A stretch of 45,749 bases of DNA from Candidatus Sumerlaeaceae bacterium (GCA_019695055.1 JAIBAT010000098.1:1-45749), one strand, 5' to 3'. Shown: positions 1 through 7,493, counted from the stretch's first letter. Notes: generated from the sequence alone by a model not told the origin. Numbers and translations: made by a program.

Positions 1-27
1 ACCCATGAAATGAAGTTGAGGTATGAT

Positions 28-69
28 CCAGGGACCCTGGTAACACCATATTCCAGGGACATGGTAACA
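28..69 (-). repeat. Left terminal inverted repeat of the IS
   Basis: Read on the minus strand this is TGTTACCATGTCCCTGG, then AATATGGTG, then TTACCAGGGTCCCTGG: two copies of a TTACC..GTCCCTGG unit. The right end at 1387-1426 has the same bipartite structure. Confidence 0.7.
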
Positions 70-146
70 GTTTGGGTTCCCTGGGAAAACGGTCTTGGGA
101 GTGGGTGACAGAATTTTGATAGGGGCTTTGGGCCAGGAGGTGGCCG

Positions 147-1409
147 ATGCCCTGGAAAGTGAGTTCTGTCATGGATGTGCGTGTGGAGTTTGTTGAGAAG
201 TGGATGAAGGACGAGGTTTCGTTTGGTGAGTTGTGTCGCCGGTTTGGCGTCAGCCGCAAAACCGGATACAAGATCCTCAAGCGCTTCCGCGAGGGTGGCA
301 CGGCGGCGCTGGAGAACTGGAGTTGTCGGCCGCATCGGTCGCCAAACCGCACACCGGCGGCGGTCGAAAGCAAGATCGTCGAGATTCGGGCCAGGCACAA
401 CAGCTGGGGGCCCAAGAAGATCCGGTATGTGTTTGAGAGTGAGGGGCTTGAGGGACCGGCGCCCAGCACGATTGCGGCGGTGCTCAAGCGACGTGGGTTG
501 GTCAGGCCGACAGCGCGGCGGCGGGCTAAAGGTGTGCCGTCGGAGAGCCTGATCGAGCCGAGGCGCCCCAACGATGTGTGGTGCATTGATTTCAAGGGTT
601 GGTTTCGCACGGGCAATGGACTGCGGTGCGACCCCCTGACGGTGCTCGATTCGTGGAGCCGGTTTCTGGTGTGTTGCCACGGTTTGTTTGATGGAACGAA
701 AACCGAGCAGGTGCGCGAGGTGTTTGAGCGGTTGTTTGATGAGTATGGTTTGCCGGGTGCGATTTTGAGCGACAATGGTTCCCCGTGGGCTAGCACGTCA
801 GCCGGTGGCCTGACGAAGTTGTCGGTGTGGTGGATCAAGCTGGGCATCATGCCGTACCGGATTTTCCCGGGTCGTCCGCAGGAGAATGGTCGTCTGGAGC
901 GATTTCACCGGACGCTGAAGGCGGAGACGGCGCGGCCTGCGGCGATGACGGCTGCGCTTCAGCAGACGCGGTTTGATGAGTTTCGGTGTGAGTACAATGA
1001 GCTGCGTCCGCATGAGACGCTGGGTCAGGTGCCTCCGGGGCGGTTGTACGAGAAGTCGGTGCGCGAGTACAGGCGGGAGGCGTGGGGTTTTGATTACCCG
1101 TCGCACATGGTGGAGCGCCGTGTTTACAGCACGGGTCAGATCAATTGGGGTGACCGACTTTATCATATTTCGGGTGCGCTGAGTGGTGAGACGATTGGGT
1201 TGGAGGAGGATGAGTTTAGTCCTCGGGCGAGGATTTACCTGGGTGATTATGTGGTGGGGGTGCTGGACTTTGTCACGGGGCGTGTGAACCCAGCGGCGCG
1301 CAGTGTTGGATTGATGAGGGTGGGCAAATCTTGCTGTGAGGAGGTGGGCAGTGGTGGCAAAGATGGGTTGATTGAGCGGGTGAGTGTGTTACCTATGTCC
1401 CTAGAATAA
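147..1409 (+). CDS. IS481-family-like transposase (DDE integrase core)
   Basis: This cuts and joins DNA at the ends of its own element. The 420-aa protein has an N-terminal helix-turn-helix (about residues 24-60, FGELCRRFGVSRKTGYKIL), a second HTH-like stretch (about 70-125) and an rve-type catalytic core. Candidate catalytic residues are D148 (WCIDFKGWF), D209 (ILSDNGSPW) and E251 (NGRLERFHRTLK). The C-terminal region (about 325-390) resembles the small beta-rich tail of IS481 transposases. The ATG is preceded by an AGGAGG ribosome site six bases upstream, which decides the start. At 420 residues it is on the long side for IS481. The frame is intact, so the element could be active. Other rve-core families (IS3-like) are possible but fit the termini and HTH layout less well. 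Confidence 0.85.
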   Translation: MPWKVSSVMDVRVEFVEKWMKDEVSFGELCRRFGVSRKTGYKILKRFREGGTAALENWSCRPHRSPNRTPAAVESKIVEIRARHNSWGPKKIRYVFESEGLEGPAPSTIAAVLKRRGLVRPTARRRAKGVPSESLIEPRRPNDVWCIDFKGWFRTGNGLRCDPLTVLDSWSRFLVCCHGLFDGTKTEQVREVFERLFDEYGLPGAILSDNGSPWASTSAGGLTKLSVWWIKLGIMPYRIFPGRPQENGRLERFHRTLKAETARPAAMTAALQQTRFDEFRCEYNELRPHETLGQVPPGRLYEKSVREYRREAWGFDYPSHMVERRVYSTGQINWGDRLYHISGALSGETIGLEEDEFSPRARIYLGDYVVGVLDFVTGRVNPAARSVGLMRVGKSCCEEVGSGGKDGLIERVSVLPMSLE

Positions 1410-1426
1410 GTGTCACCTATCTCCCC
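1387..1426 (+). repeat. Right terminal inverted repeat of the IS
   Basis: TGTTACCTATGTCCCTAGAA is followed by a second, more diverged GTCACCTATCTCCCC unit. It mirrors the left end and overlaps the last codons of the transposase gene. Confidence 0.65.
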
Positions 1427-1542
1427 GACCGAACATTAGGTGGGTCAAATTGGATGGGGGTGAGCGGTGGGGCGGGTTGGAGTTATCGGACGGATGGATT
1501 TATCGGAGAAGGGTGCTGGTGGGGTGTGGGGACGGGGTCGCG

Positions 1543-2064
1543 CTACGGTGTTGTTGCGTTTCCGGCCCACGCTGATTTCAGGAGGAACGCTTCCAGTTCG
1601 TCAAAGGAGCCGAACACCTCGGTGGCGCAGCCGAGGGTCCAACTGCTGACCTGGGCGGCGGGCATGCCGAGGACGACATAGCTGGGGATTCCAAAGCGGT
1701 AGGCGAGGGTCAGCTCGCCGGCGGTGCCGGCGCCGCGGATGGCGTGTTCGTCCCAGTAGCAAACGATGAAATGGGTCAGGTTCAGAACCTGGTCCAGATC
1801 ATGGTCTATGATGCGGCGGATGGGGTTCAGGAACCTGGGACGATCTTCGGACTTCCAGCGGCGGAAGTGCTGGTTTTCCTCGGGGGTCAGGATGGCGACC
1901 TCGTTGATGCAGGGATTGAAAACGCGCAGGCCGAGGTGGGTGGTGATGAATGCCTCGACGCGCTTGCGCCAGCCCTTGCCGCCGTCGGGGGCATACTCGA
2001 TGGCCCCGGCGAGGTAAACGTGCTTGGAGTCGGGCTCGGCGGCGGGCGGGGTCAACCCACCCAC
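1543..2064 (-). CDS. Nucleoside 2-deoxyribosyltransferase-like protein
   Basis: This 173-aa protein resembles the nucleoside 2-deoxyribosyltransferase/DUF4406-type Rossmann-like fold, whose members cleave N-glycosidic bonds of (deoxy)nucleosides or nucleotides. The N-terminal strand HVYLAGAIEYAPD followed by GWRKRVEAF matches the family's start. The motif RGAGTAGELTLAYRFGIP (about residues 110-127) contains the glutamate that acts as nucleophile in characterised relatives. It begins with GTG inside the end of the receiver gene upstream (13-base overlap), which suggests translational coupling. Its real substrate cannot be read from sequence. Similar folds occur in salvage enzymes and in defence or signalling proteins, so a role in purine salvage (nucleoside phosphorylase lies about 2 kb away) is only a guess. 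Confidence 0.65.
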   Translation of the reverse strand: MGGLTPPAAEPDSKHVYLAGAIEYAPDGGKGWRKRVEAFITTHLGLRVFNPCINEVAILTPEENQHFRRWKSEDRPRFLNPIRRIIDHDLDQVLNLTHFIVCYWDEHAIRGAGTAGELTLAYRFGIPSYVVLGMPAAQVSSWTLGCATEVFGSFDELEAFLLKSAWAGNATTP

Positions 2065-2624
2065 TTCTTCTTCTCGTTCTCGGCCTTTTCCTGGGCAAGG
2101 GGACGGCGAAGGCGCGCAGAACTGGATGGCTTTGGGGGGGCGCCCTCGACGTCGGAAGGCGGTTCCGCCGGGCCGGTGGCCACGCCGCTGGCCTTCAATT
2201 GCATCCGGAGTTGCACGTCGCGCATGGAGTACTCGCGGTGGCGCGGGTGGACGTTGACGAGCAGCGACGAAACATTCTTCAGGAGCCGATCGGGTTGAAA
2301 CGGTTTGGGCACATAGAGGTTCGCGCCCAACTTATACCCATACTTGATGTCCAGCGTGGATTCCTTAGCGGAAAGAAAAACAATGGGAAGGTGGCTGTAT
2401 TTCGGGTTCTTCCGTATCGTTTCCAAGATCTGGTAGCCGGTGATTTTCGGCATCATGATGTCGAGAATGGCCAGATCCGGGTCGAAAACTTCGAAAATTT
2501 CCAGGGCCTGGGCGGGATCAGTAAGGGCCAGAACCTCGTACTGCGAAGACAAGCTGATCTGTACCAAGTCAAGAATGTCGCGGTCATCGTCGACCACCAT
2601 AACTCGAATTGAATCAGCACTCAT
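2052..2624 (-). CDS. Single-domain response regulator (CheY-like receiver)
   Basis: A receiver domain fills residues 5-125 of 190. The acidic pocket is D12-D13-D14, the phospho-acceptor is D55 (AILDIMMP), and the conserved lysine is K107 (VPKPF) with S85 at the Thr/Ser position. The tail (about 126-190) has no recognisable output domain; it is Pro/Ser/Lys-rich and probably disordered, so output must come through protein contacts. An AAGGAGC ribosome site eight bases before the ATG supports this start. No histidine kinase is adjacent. The only obvious partner is the overlapping deoxyribosyltransferase-like gene downstream. Confidence 0.85.
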   Translation of the reverse strand: MSADSIRVMVVDDDRDILDLVQISLSSQYEVLALTDPAQALEIFEVFDPDLAILDIMMPKITGYQILETIRKNPKYSHLPIVFLSAKESTLDIKYGYKLGANLYVPKPFQPDRLLKNVSSLLVNVHPRHREYSMRDVQLRMQLKASGVATGPAEPPSDVEGAPPKPSSSARLRRPLAQEKAENEKKKWVG

Positions 2625-2736
2625 GTTGAAGCTCCTTGGGGGCCGCGAGCCTGATCAGCCCTTTGCTGCTTTCCTGTTGAGAGTTTTCGCGTGCATTTCT
2701 TTTCTCTTCTGAAATCTGTTTATTCGTGTCAGCAGC

Positions 2737-3672
2737 ATGAAGTCAATACCAATCCCCAGAGAGGTCACGGAGACATTGGACAGGAAAGGCAGGACGGCCG
2801 CCACTGACTACGCGGAATGCCTGAGGCAAGTCGCCGTCGGCGCCCTCCGGGAGGATATCCGGTCGGGGGATGTGACTTCGGCGATTTTTGGGCCGCGGGA
2901 ACGGGGATCGGCCCGGATCTTTGCGAAGCAGGCGGGAGTCCTGAGCGGGGCAGGGGCCATCGCAGTGGTGTTCGGCAAACTTGACCCCAAGGCCAGGGTT
3001 CGGATGCACATGAAGGACGGACAGGCCTTTCGCCCGGGTGATACCATTGCCACGGTGGAAGCGAAGCTTTCGGCACTGTTCACCGGCGAACGCACGGCGC
3101 TGAACATCCTGCAGCAGATGTCCGGAATCGCGACCCTGACTTGCCAGTTCGTGAAGGCGCTGGGGGCGGACGCCCGGATGGGAATTTACGACACCCGCAA
3201 GACCACCCCGCTGTTGAGGGTGCTGGAGAAGCAGGCGGTCCTTCATGGTGGCGGGCGGAACCATCGCCTCGCGCTGGATGACATGGCGATGCTGAAGAAC
3301 AACCACATCGATGCCGCGGGCGGCGTGGCTGCGGCGGTGGAGCGCCTGCGTGGCAGGGGATTCTTCAAGCGACGCCCCAAGCTGCCGCTGTGTATCGAAG
3401 CGCGCGATGAGGGGGAAGCGCTGGCCGCGCTGGCCGCGGGGGCGAACATCATCATGCTCGACAATATGACGCCTGCCGAGATTCGGCGCGCGGTGGCAAG
3501 GCTGCGCAAGGCGTCCGAAATTTCCCTGATGCGGATGCCGCAGGTGGAAATCAGCGGGGGAGTGAACCTGGGAAATGTGCGAATCTACCGCAACCTGCCC
3601 ATCGATCGGATTTCCGTCGGCGCGCTGACGCACTCGGCTCCTGCCGTGGACATCGCCATGCACATCAAATAG
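2737..3672 (+). CDS. nadC: Nicotinate-nucleotide pyrophosphorylase (carboxylating)
   Basis: The enzyme converts quinolinate and PRPP to nicotinate mononucleotide, CO2 and pyrophosphate in de novo NAD synthesis, in the cytoplasm. The 311-aa length is normal to slightly long, with about 30 extra N-terminal residues. The substrate-binding signature is clear: DTRKTTPLLRVLEKQAVLHGGG, then NHRLALDDMAMLKNNH. The barrel strands IEARDEGEALAAL, ANIIMLDNMTP, VEISGGVN and ISVGALTHS all match QAPRTase family motifs. It is a stand-alone gene: nadA and nadB are not in the window. It is divergent from the receiver gene, with about 110 bp between them. No clear ribosome site precedes the ATG, so the start is the least certain part. 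Confidence 0.93.
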   Translation: MKSIPIPREVTETLDRKGRTAATDYAECLRQVAVGALREDIRSGDVTSAIFGPRERGSARIFAKQAGVLSGAGAIAVVFGKLDPKARVRMHMKDGQAFRPGDTIATVEAKLSALFTGERTALNILQQMSGIATLTCQFVKALGADARMGIYDTRKTTPLLRVLEKQAVLHGGGRNHRLALDDMAMLKNNHIDAAGGVAAAVERLRGRGFFKRRPKLPLCIEARDEGEALAALAAGANIIMLDNMTPAEIRRAVARLRKASEISLMRMPQVEISGGVNLGNVRIYRNLPIDRISVGALTHSAPAVDIAMHIK

Positions 3673-3694
3673 ACTGCCTGGGTGCCCCGGTTTT

Positions 3695-3732
3695 TCTAAC
3701 TCAGAACTCAGAGCTCGGAACTCAGAACTCCT
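3695..3732. repeat. Short AACTCAGA-type tandem tract
   Basis: Between the convergent ends of nadC and the PEGA lipoprotein gene lies a low-complexity run of near-identical octamers (AACTCAGA, ACTCAGAG, GAACTCAGA). It is too short to show a clear hairpin or function. Confidence 0.5.
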
Positions 3733-4084
3733 AAAGCTCCTGCTTGGGCTTCAGCGTGTAGTGGCGCCACTGGCTTTCCTTGTCGCAAACCGGGGCGATT
3801 TCGGTAATGAGGTCCACCGGAACCATCTGGGTCGGCTTCGCGTAGAAGCGCTCGCGGGTGGTCATGGATTCGTAGCCGGGTTTCTCCAGCTTGATGTCGT
3901 AGTACCAATCCCAGTTGTAGGGAACGTCCACGGGGGTCTGGCCGCGGTAAACGCCGTTAATCCAGCACTTCGCGCCGGGCGGGTCGCTGGTAATCGTGGC
4001 CGATTTTCGAATGCAGCCCGTCAGAGACAACGCCGCGATCAGCATCACGGCACAAACCTTGGCAGCACGAACAGCGTTCTTCAT
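3731..4084 (-). CDS. PEGA-domain lipoprotein
   Basis: Starting at the ATG at 4084, this is a 117-aa lipoprotein. It has a basic N terminus, a hydrophobic segment and the lipobox LTGC with C24 as the lipidated residue. The mature part carries one PEGA repeat (about residues 27-75): ATITSDPPGAKCWINGVYRG, then a PVDVPYNWDWYYDIKLEKPGY strand pair. PEGA domains are beta-sandwich modules of the envelope or S-layer, usually non-catalytic. GGAGAG upstream of this ATG and the signal peptide decide the start; the frame runs open further upstream to 4288, but that extension is basic and overlaps the nucleoside phosphorylase gene. It follows that gene by about 90 bp and may share its transcript. Confidence 0.8.
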   Translation of the reverse strand: MKNAVRAAKVCAVMLIAALSLTGCIRKSATITSDPPGAKCWINGVYRGQTPVDVPYNWDWYYDIKLEKPGYESMTTRERFYAKPTQMVPVDLITEIAPVCDKESQWRHYTLKPKQEL

Positions 4085-4176
4085 CAGTCTCTCCGGTGAA
4101 ATCTCAGGCACTACAGTTGTTGGTCTTAGCGCGATTTTTGGCAATTTCCACCGAAAAAGCGCGCACCGAGAGGCAT

Positions 4177-4998
4177 CTACATCCGTTCGACAACACCCTT
4201 CACCAGCGTCTTGAGGCGGGGTTCGGCCTCGCCGGCCACGCGGATGATGTCCTCCAGGTTTGCTGGATGCAGAGCGTCGGGCAGGCACGCGTCCGTCACA
4301 GTTGAAATGCCCAGAATCCTCATACCCGAGTGAACGGCGACGATAACCTCGGGGACAGTGGACATGGTGACAATATCCGCGCCAATGCGCTGGAACATGC
4401 GATACTCTGCCGCCGTCTCCAGGTTCGGACCGGTGACGGACACCATAATGCCGCGGTGGACGTTTGCGATCTTCTGGTCGATGGCGACCTGCTGCGCGAT
4501 GGCGATCAAGGCCTTGTCGTAGGGCTGGCTCATGTCGGGAAAGCGCGGGCCCAGCTCGTCATCGTTGGGCCCAATGAGCGGGTTGTCGCCCATCAGGTTG
4601 ATGTGGTCGTTCACCAGCACCAGCGAGCCCGGGGGAATGAGGGCGTTCATGCTGCCAACGGCGTTCATCACGATGAGCGTCTTCGCGCCCAGCGCGCGCA
4701 TGACCCGCACGGGAAACGTGATCTGCTGCATGGTGTAGCCTTCGTAATAGTGAAAGCGCCCCTGCATCATGAAGACGGATTTCCCGGCGAACTTGCCCAG
4801 GTGGAGTTTACCGGCGTGGGATTCCACCGTGCTGACGGGGAAGTGGGGGATATCGCCGTACTCGATGACCGTCTTGTCCGTCACCTCGGCCGCCAGGGCG
4901 CCCATGCCGGTGCCCAGAATGATGCCGACCTCCGGCGCGGTCTTGGTGCGCGAGGTGATGTAATCCGTTGCCGCCTTGATCTGGTCGCGAAGCTTCAT
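4177..4998 (-). CDS. punA: Purine nucleoside phosphorylase (trimeric, PNP family 2)
   Basis: The enzyme splits purine (deoxy)ribonucleosides with phosphate into base and (deoxy)ribose-1-phosphate for salvage. At 273 aa it has the normal length of the trimeric family. Family motifs are present in order: GIILGTGMGALA (phosphate loop, about residues 25-36), VESHAGKLHLG, MQGRFHYYEGY, VMNAVGSMN, DHINLMGDNPL and SVTGPNLETAAEYRMF. The base-selecting position reads TVTDACLPD instead of the ITN of guanosine/inosine enzymes, so the base preference may differ from mammalian PNP. GGAG lies eight bases before the ATG. The 50-bp island repeat begins only 14 bp upstream of the gene, so its promoter may have been displaced or supplied by that repeat. 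Confidence 0.93.
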   Translation of the reverse strand: MKLRDQIKAATDYITSRTKTAPEVGIILGTGMGALAAEVTDKTVIEYGDIPHFPVSTVESHAGKLHLGKFAGKSVFMMQGRFHYYEGYTMQQITFPVRVMRALGAKTLIVMNAVGSMNALIPPGSLVLVNDHINLMGDNPLIGPNDDELGPRFPDMSQPYDKALIAIAQQVAIDQKIANVHRGIMVSVTGPNLETAAEYRMFQRIGADIVTMSTVPEVIVAVHSGMRILGISTVTDACLPDALHPANLEDIIRVAGEAEPRLKTLVKGVVERM

Positions 4999-5011
4999 CA
5001 GTTAACTCCAA

Positions 5012-5061
5012 GATGGTGGAAAAGCGCTGCCAAACACCCATGGGGAGAAAGGGGTGTCAAT
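5012..5061. repeat. 50-bp direct repeat, copy 1
   Basis: These 50 bases are identical to 7494-7543. The repeat begins GATGGTGGAAAAGCGCTGCC and ends AAGGGGTGTCAAT. Inside it, ACACCC and GGGTGT form a small hairpin. Copy 1 sits just upstream of the nucleoside phosphorylase gene and marks the left edge of the accessory island. Confidence 0.9.
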
Positions 5062-5114
5062 TCAGTTTACCAGCGTTGACAGTGCGCACCCTTTCGTCTC
5101 TGGATGGGGCAATT

Positions 5115-5621
5115 ATGAAATGGTCACAGCTCAGGCACCAGGTGGAAAACCGCTTTGCCGATTCCATCGCGGGCCGCGTCTCGATACACAATGCGAGGTA
5201 CCGAACCTTCTGGTGGGGCGCCTCGCGCGTTTGGATTGAAATCGACAAGACTCAAGTCATTAACATGTCCTGGATGACTGGAGGCGGAGAATTTGACAAG
5301 GAAGCCCACCGCTTGATGAACCTAAAACCAACACAACGGGTGCCTTGGACAGTCCCTCCACATATTGAAACCGCGGTAAAAACAATTCTCGCAAGTCGCT
5401 CAGTCTTCTCAAATCAAGATGCTGTTAATGCGTTTCAGGATTTTCTCATGAACCCCGTCGAGAACAATCTGAAATCAGAGAATCCACTGCTTCGCGCACT
5501 CTCAATGCTCGATCGCAAGGTCGGCAAACGACGTTTGAAGAGCCTGAATGCGAAAGAGGAACACCCACTCGTTCGGCAGCTCTATGAATTTCGCTGCAAA
5601 GCTGAAGGCATCGGGCTATAG
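5115..5621 (+). CDS. SF0329-like protein of unknown function
   Basis: The start MKWSQLRHQVENRFADSIAG, followed by GRVSIHNARYRTFWWGASRVWIEIDKTQVINMS, resembles the uncharacterised SF0329 family, which begins MKWS-L---VE-RFA-S--GRV-IH--RYR. The protein is 168 aa, with a short helical C terminus and no signal or membrane segment. The open frame extends upstream to 5013 into the 50-bp repeat, but homology favours the ATG at 5115. Composition is visibly more AT-rich than the housekeeping genes. The family is commonly met in accessory regions; no biochemical role is known to me. It is the first gene of the island. Confidence 0.6.
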   Translation: MKWSQLRHQVENRFADSIAGRVSIHNARYRTFWWGASRVWIEIDKTQVINMSWMTGGGEFDKEAHRLMNLKPTQRVPWTVPPHIETAVKTILASRSVFSNQDAVNAFQDFLMNPVENNLKSENPLLRALSMLDRKVGKRRLKSLNAKEEHPLVRQLYEFRCKAEGIGL

Positions 5622-5720
5622 TCGAGCAGCGAATGCCGAAACAAAGGGAGATAAACGGGGAGACCGGCTGCAAGGAGTGGGGGGGCATTCAGTGCGGAGG
5701 CTGATGACGGCAGGTTGTTT

Positions 5721-5752
5721 TTAAATAGAGCAAAGGCCAAGCGTCCCCGAAC
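5721..5752. repeat. GCGTCCCCGAA-type intergenic scar, copy a
   Basis: TTAAATAGAGCAAAGGCC followed by AAGCGTCCCCGAA closely matches 7041-7076 and, less closely, 7942-7977. It lies between the SF0329-like gene and the RES gene. Such sequences resemble REP-type elements associated with REP-associated tyrosine transposases (inference). Confidence 0.6.
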
Positions 5753-5816
5753 TTCCGGTTCTTGTTCAAGGCCCACATTGTTAATAAGTTAATTAAATAA
5801 GAATATAACTCATGCA

Positions 5817-6437
5817 GTGCCGGTTTCTGGTGGCAAGAATACTATACATATGCGCCAATCACCTCGCCAACCCGACCTTCTTGATTTGCTGGATGGAATG
5901 CGTTCCCTCTTCGAAAAGAGGCTGGTTGGCCCGTTTGAGGGACTCGTATTTCGTTCGGTGTCGAAGGATTACGCGAAGGATCCTGACTTGCTCTCCGGAA
6001 ACGGTGCCTTCGAGCACGCCGGGCGATGGAACCCAAAGGGCGTATTTCGAGCTGTCCATGGAAGCGAATCCCCGGAACTGGCATTATCCGAAGCCCTTGC
6101 CGTGGGACGTCGAAGCGGTTTTCCCGACGAGCAGCAGCTCCCAAGGGTAACCCGTGCTATCAGGGTCCGACTCTCCCGGGTTCTGGACCTGCGCCACCCA
6201 GCCGTTCTGCGGGAACTAAAGGTCACCATCAGACAACTAAAGTCCCATACATGGTGGCAGAGCCCAAAGGCAGGACAGGAGGCGCTGACGCAATCCATTG
6301 GCCGCGCGGCGTCAGAAACCGGGTTTGAGGGGATAATTGTGCCATCCGCTGTCTCGAAGTCGGAATTCAACCTGATTGTATTTCCCTCCAACCTATCCGC
6401 GCGTTCACGAATGGAAATTGGCGATTCGGGATACTGA
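5817..6437 (+). CDS. RES-domain toxin (NAD-degrading type)
   Basis: RES toxins of Xre-RES toxin-antitoxin systems degrade NAD+ (hydrolysis or phosphorolysis), arresting growth. The 206-aa protein shows the RES pattern: FRSV around R46, GRWNPKGV (R70, W71), SPELALSEALA with E92, and a late SKSEFNLIVFPSN motif. The usual aromatic residue after GRWN..G..V.Y is replaced in VFRAVHGSE, so the active site may be diverged. Start choice is open: GTG at 5817 or ATG at 5850. A TATAAC box at 5804-5809 would make 5817 almost leaderless, which slightly favours 5850. The Xre gene follows about 85 bp after the stop, so the order is toxin first, the reverse of the common arrangement. Confidence 0.8.
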   Translation: MPVSGGKNTIHMRQSPRQPDLLDLLDGMRSLFEKRLVGPFEGLVFRSVSKDYAKDPDLLSGNGAFEHAGRWNPKGVFRAVHGSESPELALSEALAVGRRSGFPDEQQLPRVTRAIRVRLSRVLDLRHPAVLRELKVTIRQLKSHTWWQSPKAGQEALTQSIGRAASETGFEGIIVPSAVSKSEFNLIVFPSNLSARSRMEIGDSGY

Positions 6438-6449
6438 TCTCACCTTTCG

Positions 6450-6477
6450 TTGACATGCAATTTTGCATGCATATTTT
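6450..6477 (+). promoter_or_regulatory. Antitoxin promoter with palindromic operator
   Basis: A perfect TTGACA -35 box (6450-6455) and a TATTTT -10-like box (6472-6477) are 16 bp apart. The spacer holds the inverted repeat CATGCAA-TT-TTGCATG (6454-6469). A repressor on this site would block RNA polymerase, so it is the natural operator for autoregulation by the Xre protein encoded next. Confidence 0.6.
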
Positions 6478-6521
6478 CAGATCCGATCATGTATGGTTGT
6501 GTACATTATCGGAGGAGAGCA

Positions 6522-6950
6522 TTGCCGGCGGAAATTAAATCGGTGCGGGATCGAGGCGGGAAAGGCGCGAAGCCTCTTGCGCCCATGCGGTTAAAGTCAG
6601 CCTCTCGCACAGAGCGTGAGGCTGGTGGGCCGCGCGCGCTGCGACTTAAGCTGGGTCTTGATCAGCATCAGATGGCTCGTGTCCTCGACATTTCTGTGCG
6701 GTCCCTGTCCGATCTGGAGAACGGGGGCCAGGACTCCGTGCCGACCGCGAATCGCCGTCTCACGGAACTTCGACGTTTTTATGCCCGCCTTTCCAGGGTT
6801 GCCCGGCTTTCCCCCAGGGATTCGAGGCAATGGTTCCTGTCGCCCAATAGAAGTCTTGGCAATCTTAGCCCCCTGGAAGCCATCGAGCGCGGCCATATTG
6901 ACCGCCTGTGGGACATGGTCTTTCAGTTGGAGTCGGGCGCGCTCTCCTGA
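6522..6950 (+). CDS. Xre/DUF2384-type antitoxin
   Basis: This is the antitoxin partner of the RES protein. From the TTG at 6522 it is 142 aa: an N-terminal lysine-rich segment, an Xre helix-turn-helix (about residues 38-85, LRLKLGLDQHQMARVLDISV...LSDLENG) and a C-terminal MbcA/ParS-like toxin-binding region (about 88-142, WFLSPNRSLGNLSPLEAIERGHIDRLWDM). GGAGGAG at 6511-6517 sits at the right distance before this TTG and decides the start; the frame is open upstream to 6450, but that part is the promoter. It has its own promoter with an operator palindrome, which would let it exceed the toxin in amount. Confidence 0.8.
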   Translation: MPAEIKSVRDRGGKGAKPLAPMRLKSASRTEREAGGPRALRLKLGLDQHQMARVLDISVRSLSDLENGGQDSVPTANRRLTELRRFYARLSRVARLSPRDSRQWFLSPNRSLGNLSPLEAIERGHIDRLWDMVFQLESGALS

Positions 6951-7034
6951 AACGGCAACATTATGAGGCAAATGCGCCAAGGGTTAACAACGAGTGGGGA
7001 AGCATTCAACGCGAAGGCCGGTGCTGGCGGGTGG

Positions 7035-7076
7035 TTGTTAAATATTAAATGGGAAAAAGGTCAAGCGTCCCCGAAT
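7035..7076. repeat. GCGTCCCCGAA-type intergenic scar, copy b
   Basis: TTGTTAAATATTAAATGGG, AAAAAGG and TCAAGCGTCCCCGAAT lie directly in front of the 110-aa gene at 7083. It shares its core with copies near 5721 and 7938. Confidence 0.65.
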
Positions 7077-7082
7077 ATCAAG

Positions 7083-7415
7083 ATGGGAAGGGTGGAGGCC
7101 ACATTGTCCCAGCAATACCATGATGGCGATAAACGTCCTGAATTAGTCTTACTGGCAGTTCAAAGAGCCTTACTCGGTGAGATTGGGCCCTGCCTTAGGG
7201 TGGTTTCGGTTAAATCGGAGCCTAACCATATTCATCTAATGTGCTATTTCGACGGTGAGATTTCTGACACAGACCGTGAGTCAATGTCCGTTGTTGAGAC
7301 GGAACTGATCGCAGGATTTCCGGAGTCATACGATATTACTCACTCAGCAATTCGATGCGACTTTCCTGAACTTATTTCAGTGGAATTTCCGTGGGCATAT
7401 TGTAGAAGGGAGTGA
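7083..7415 (+). CDS. Small conserved protein, possible orphan immunity-type protein
   Basis: The 110-aa cytoplasmic protein starts MGRVEATLSQQYHDGDKRPE and contains LVLLAVQRALLGEIGPCLRVVSV, CYFDGEISDTDRESMSVVETE and IAGFPESYDI. I recognise the pattern 'RALLG-V-P-LR ... YFD-E-S--D-E-MS--ETE-IA-FP' as a widespread small family, but I cannot name it or give it a function. Its acidic character and setting among toxin-antitoxin and immunity genes would suit an orphan immunity protein. The frame is open upstream to 6963, but the repeat scar occupies that part, so the ATG at 7083 is preferred. Confidence 0.5.
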   Translation: MGRVEATLSQQYHDGDKRPELVLLAVQRALLGEIGPCLRVVSVKSEPNHIHLMCYFDGEISDTDRESMSVVETELIAGFPESYDITHSAIRCDFPELISVEFPWAYCRRE

Positions 7416-7493
7416 GCAATAGACGCTGCTCGATAAGTGCGATACCTCAAAAGTACAAGTGCGGAGACATTCGATGACTGTCCCCGATTTCAG

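Larger units (their letters stand above)
28..1426 (+). mobile_element. IS481-like insertion sequence
   Basis: The element holds one transposase gene bracketed by related inverted ends. The left end (about 28-69), read on the minus strand from inside outward, and the right end (about 1387-1426), read on the plus strand, both begin TGTTACC-ATGTCCC, continue with a GAATA tract, and then repeat a degenerate GTTACC/GTCACC...TCCC unit. Each end therefore carries two iterated transposase-binding-like units. The transposase stop codon lies inside the right end. No convincing target-site duplication is visible. The bases to the left (1-20) match an intergenic repeat found again near 7832, so the element probably sits in or next to that repeat. 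Family assignment comes from the transposase; the exact outer boundary is uncertain by several bases. Confidence 0.75.
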
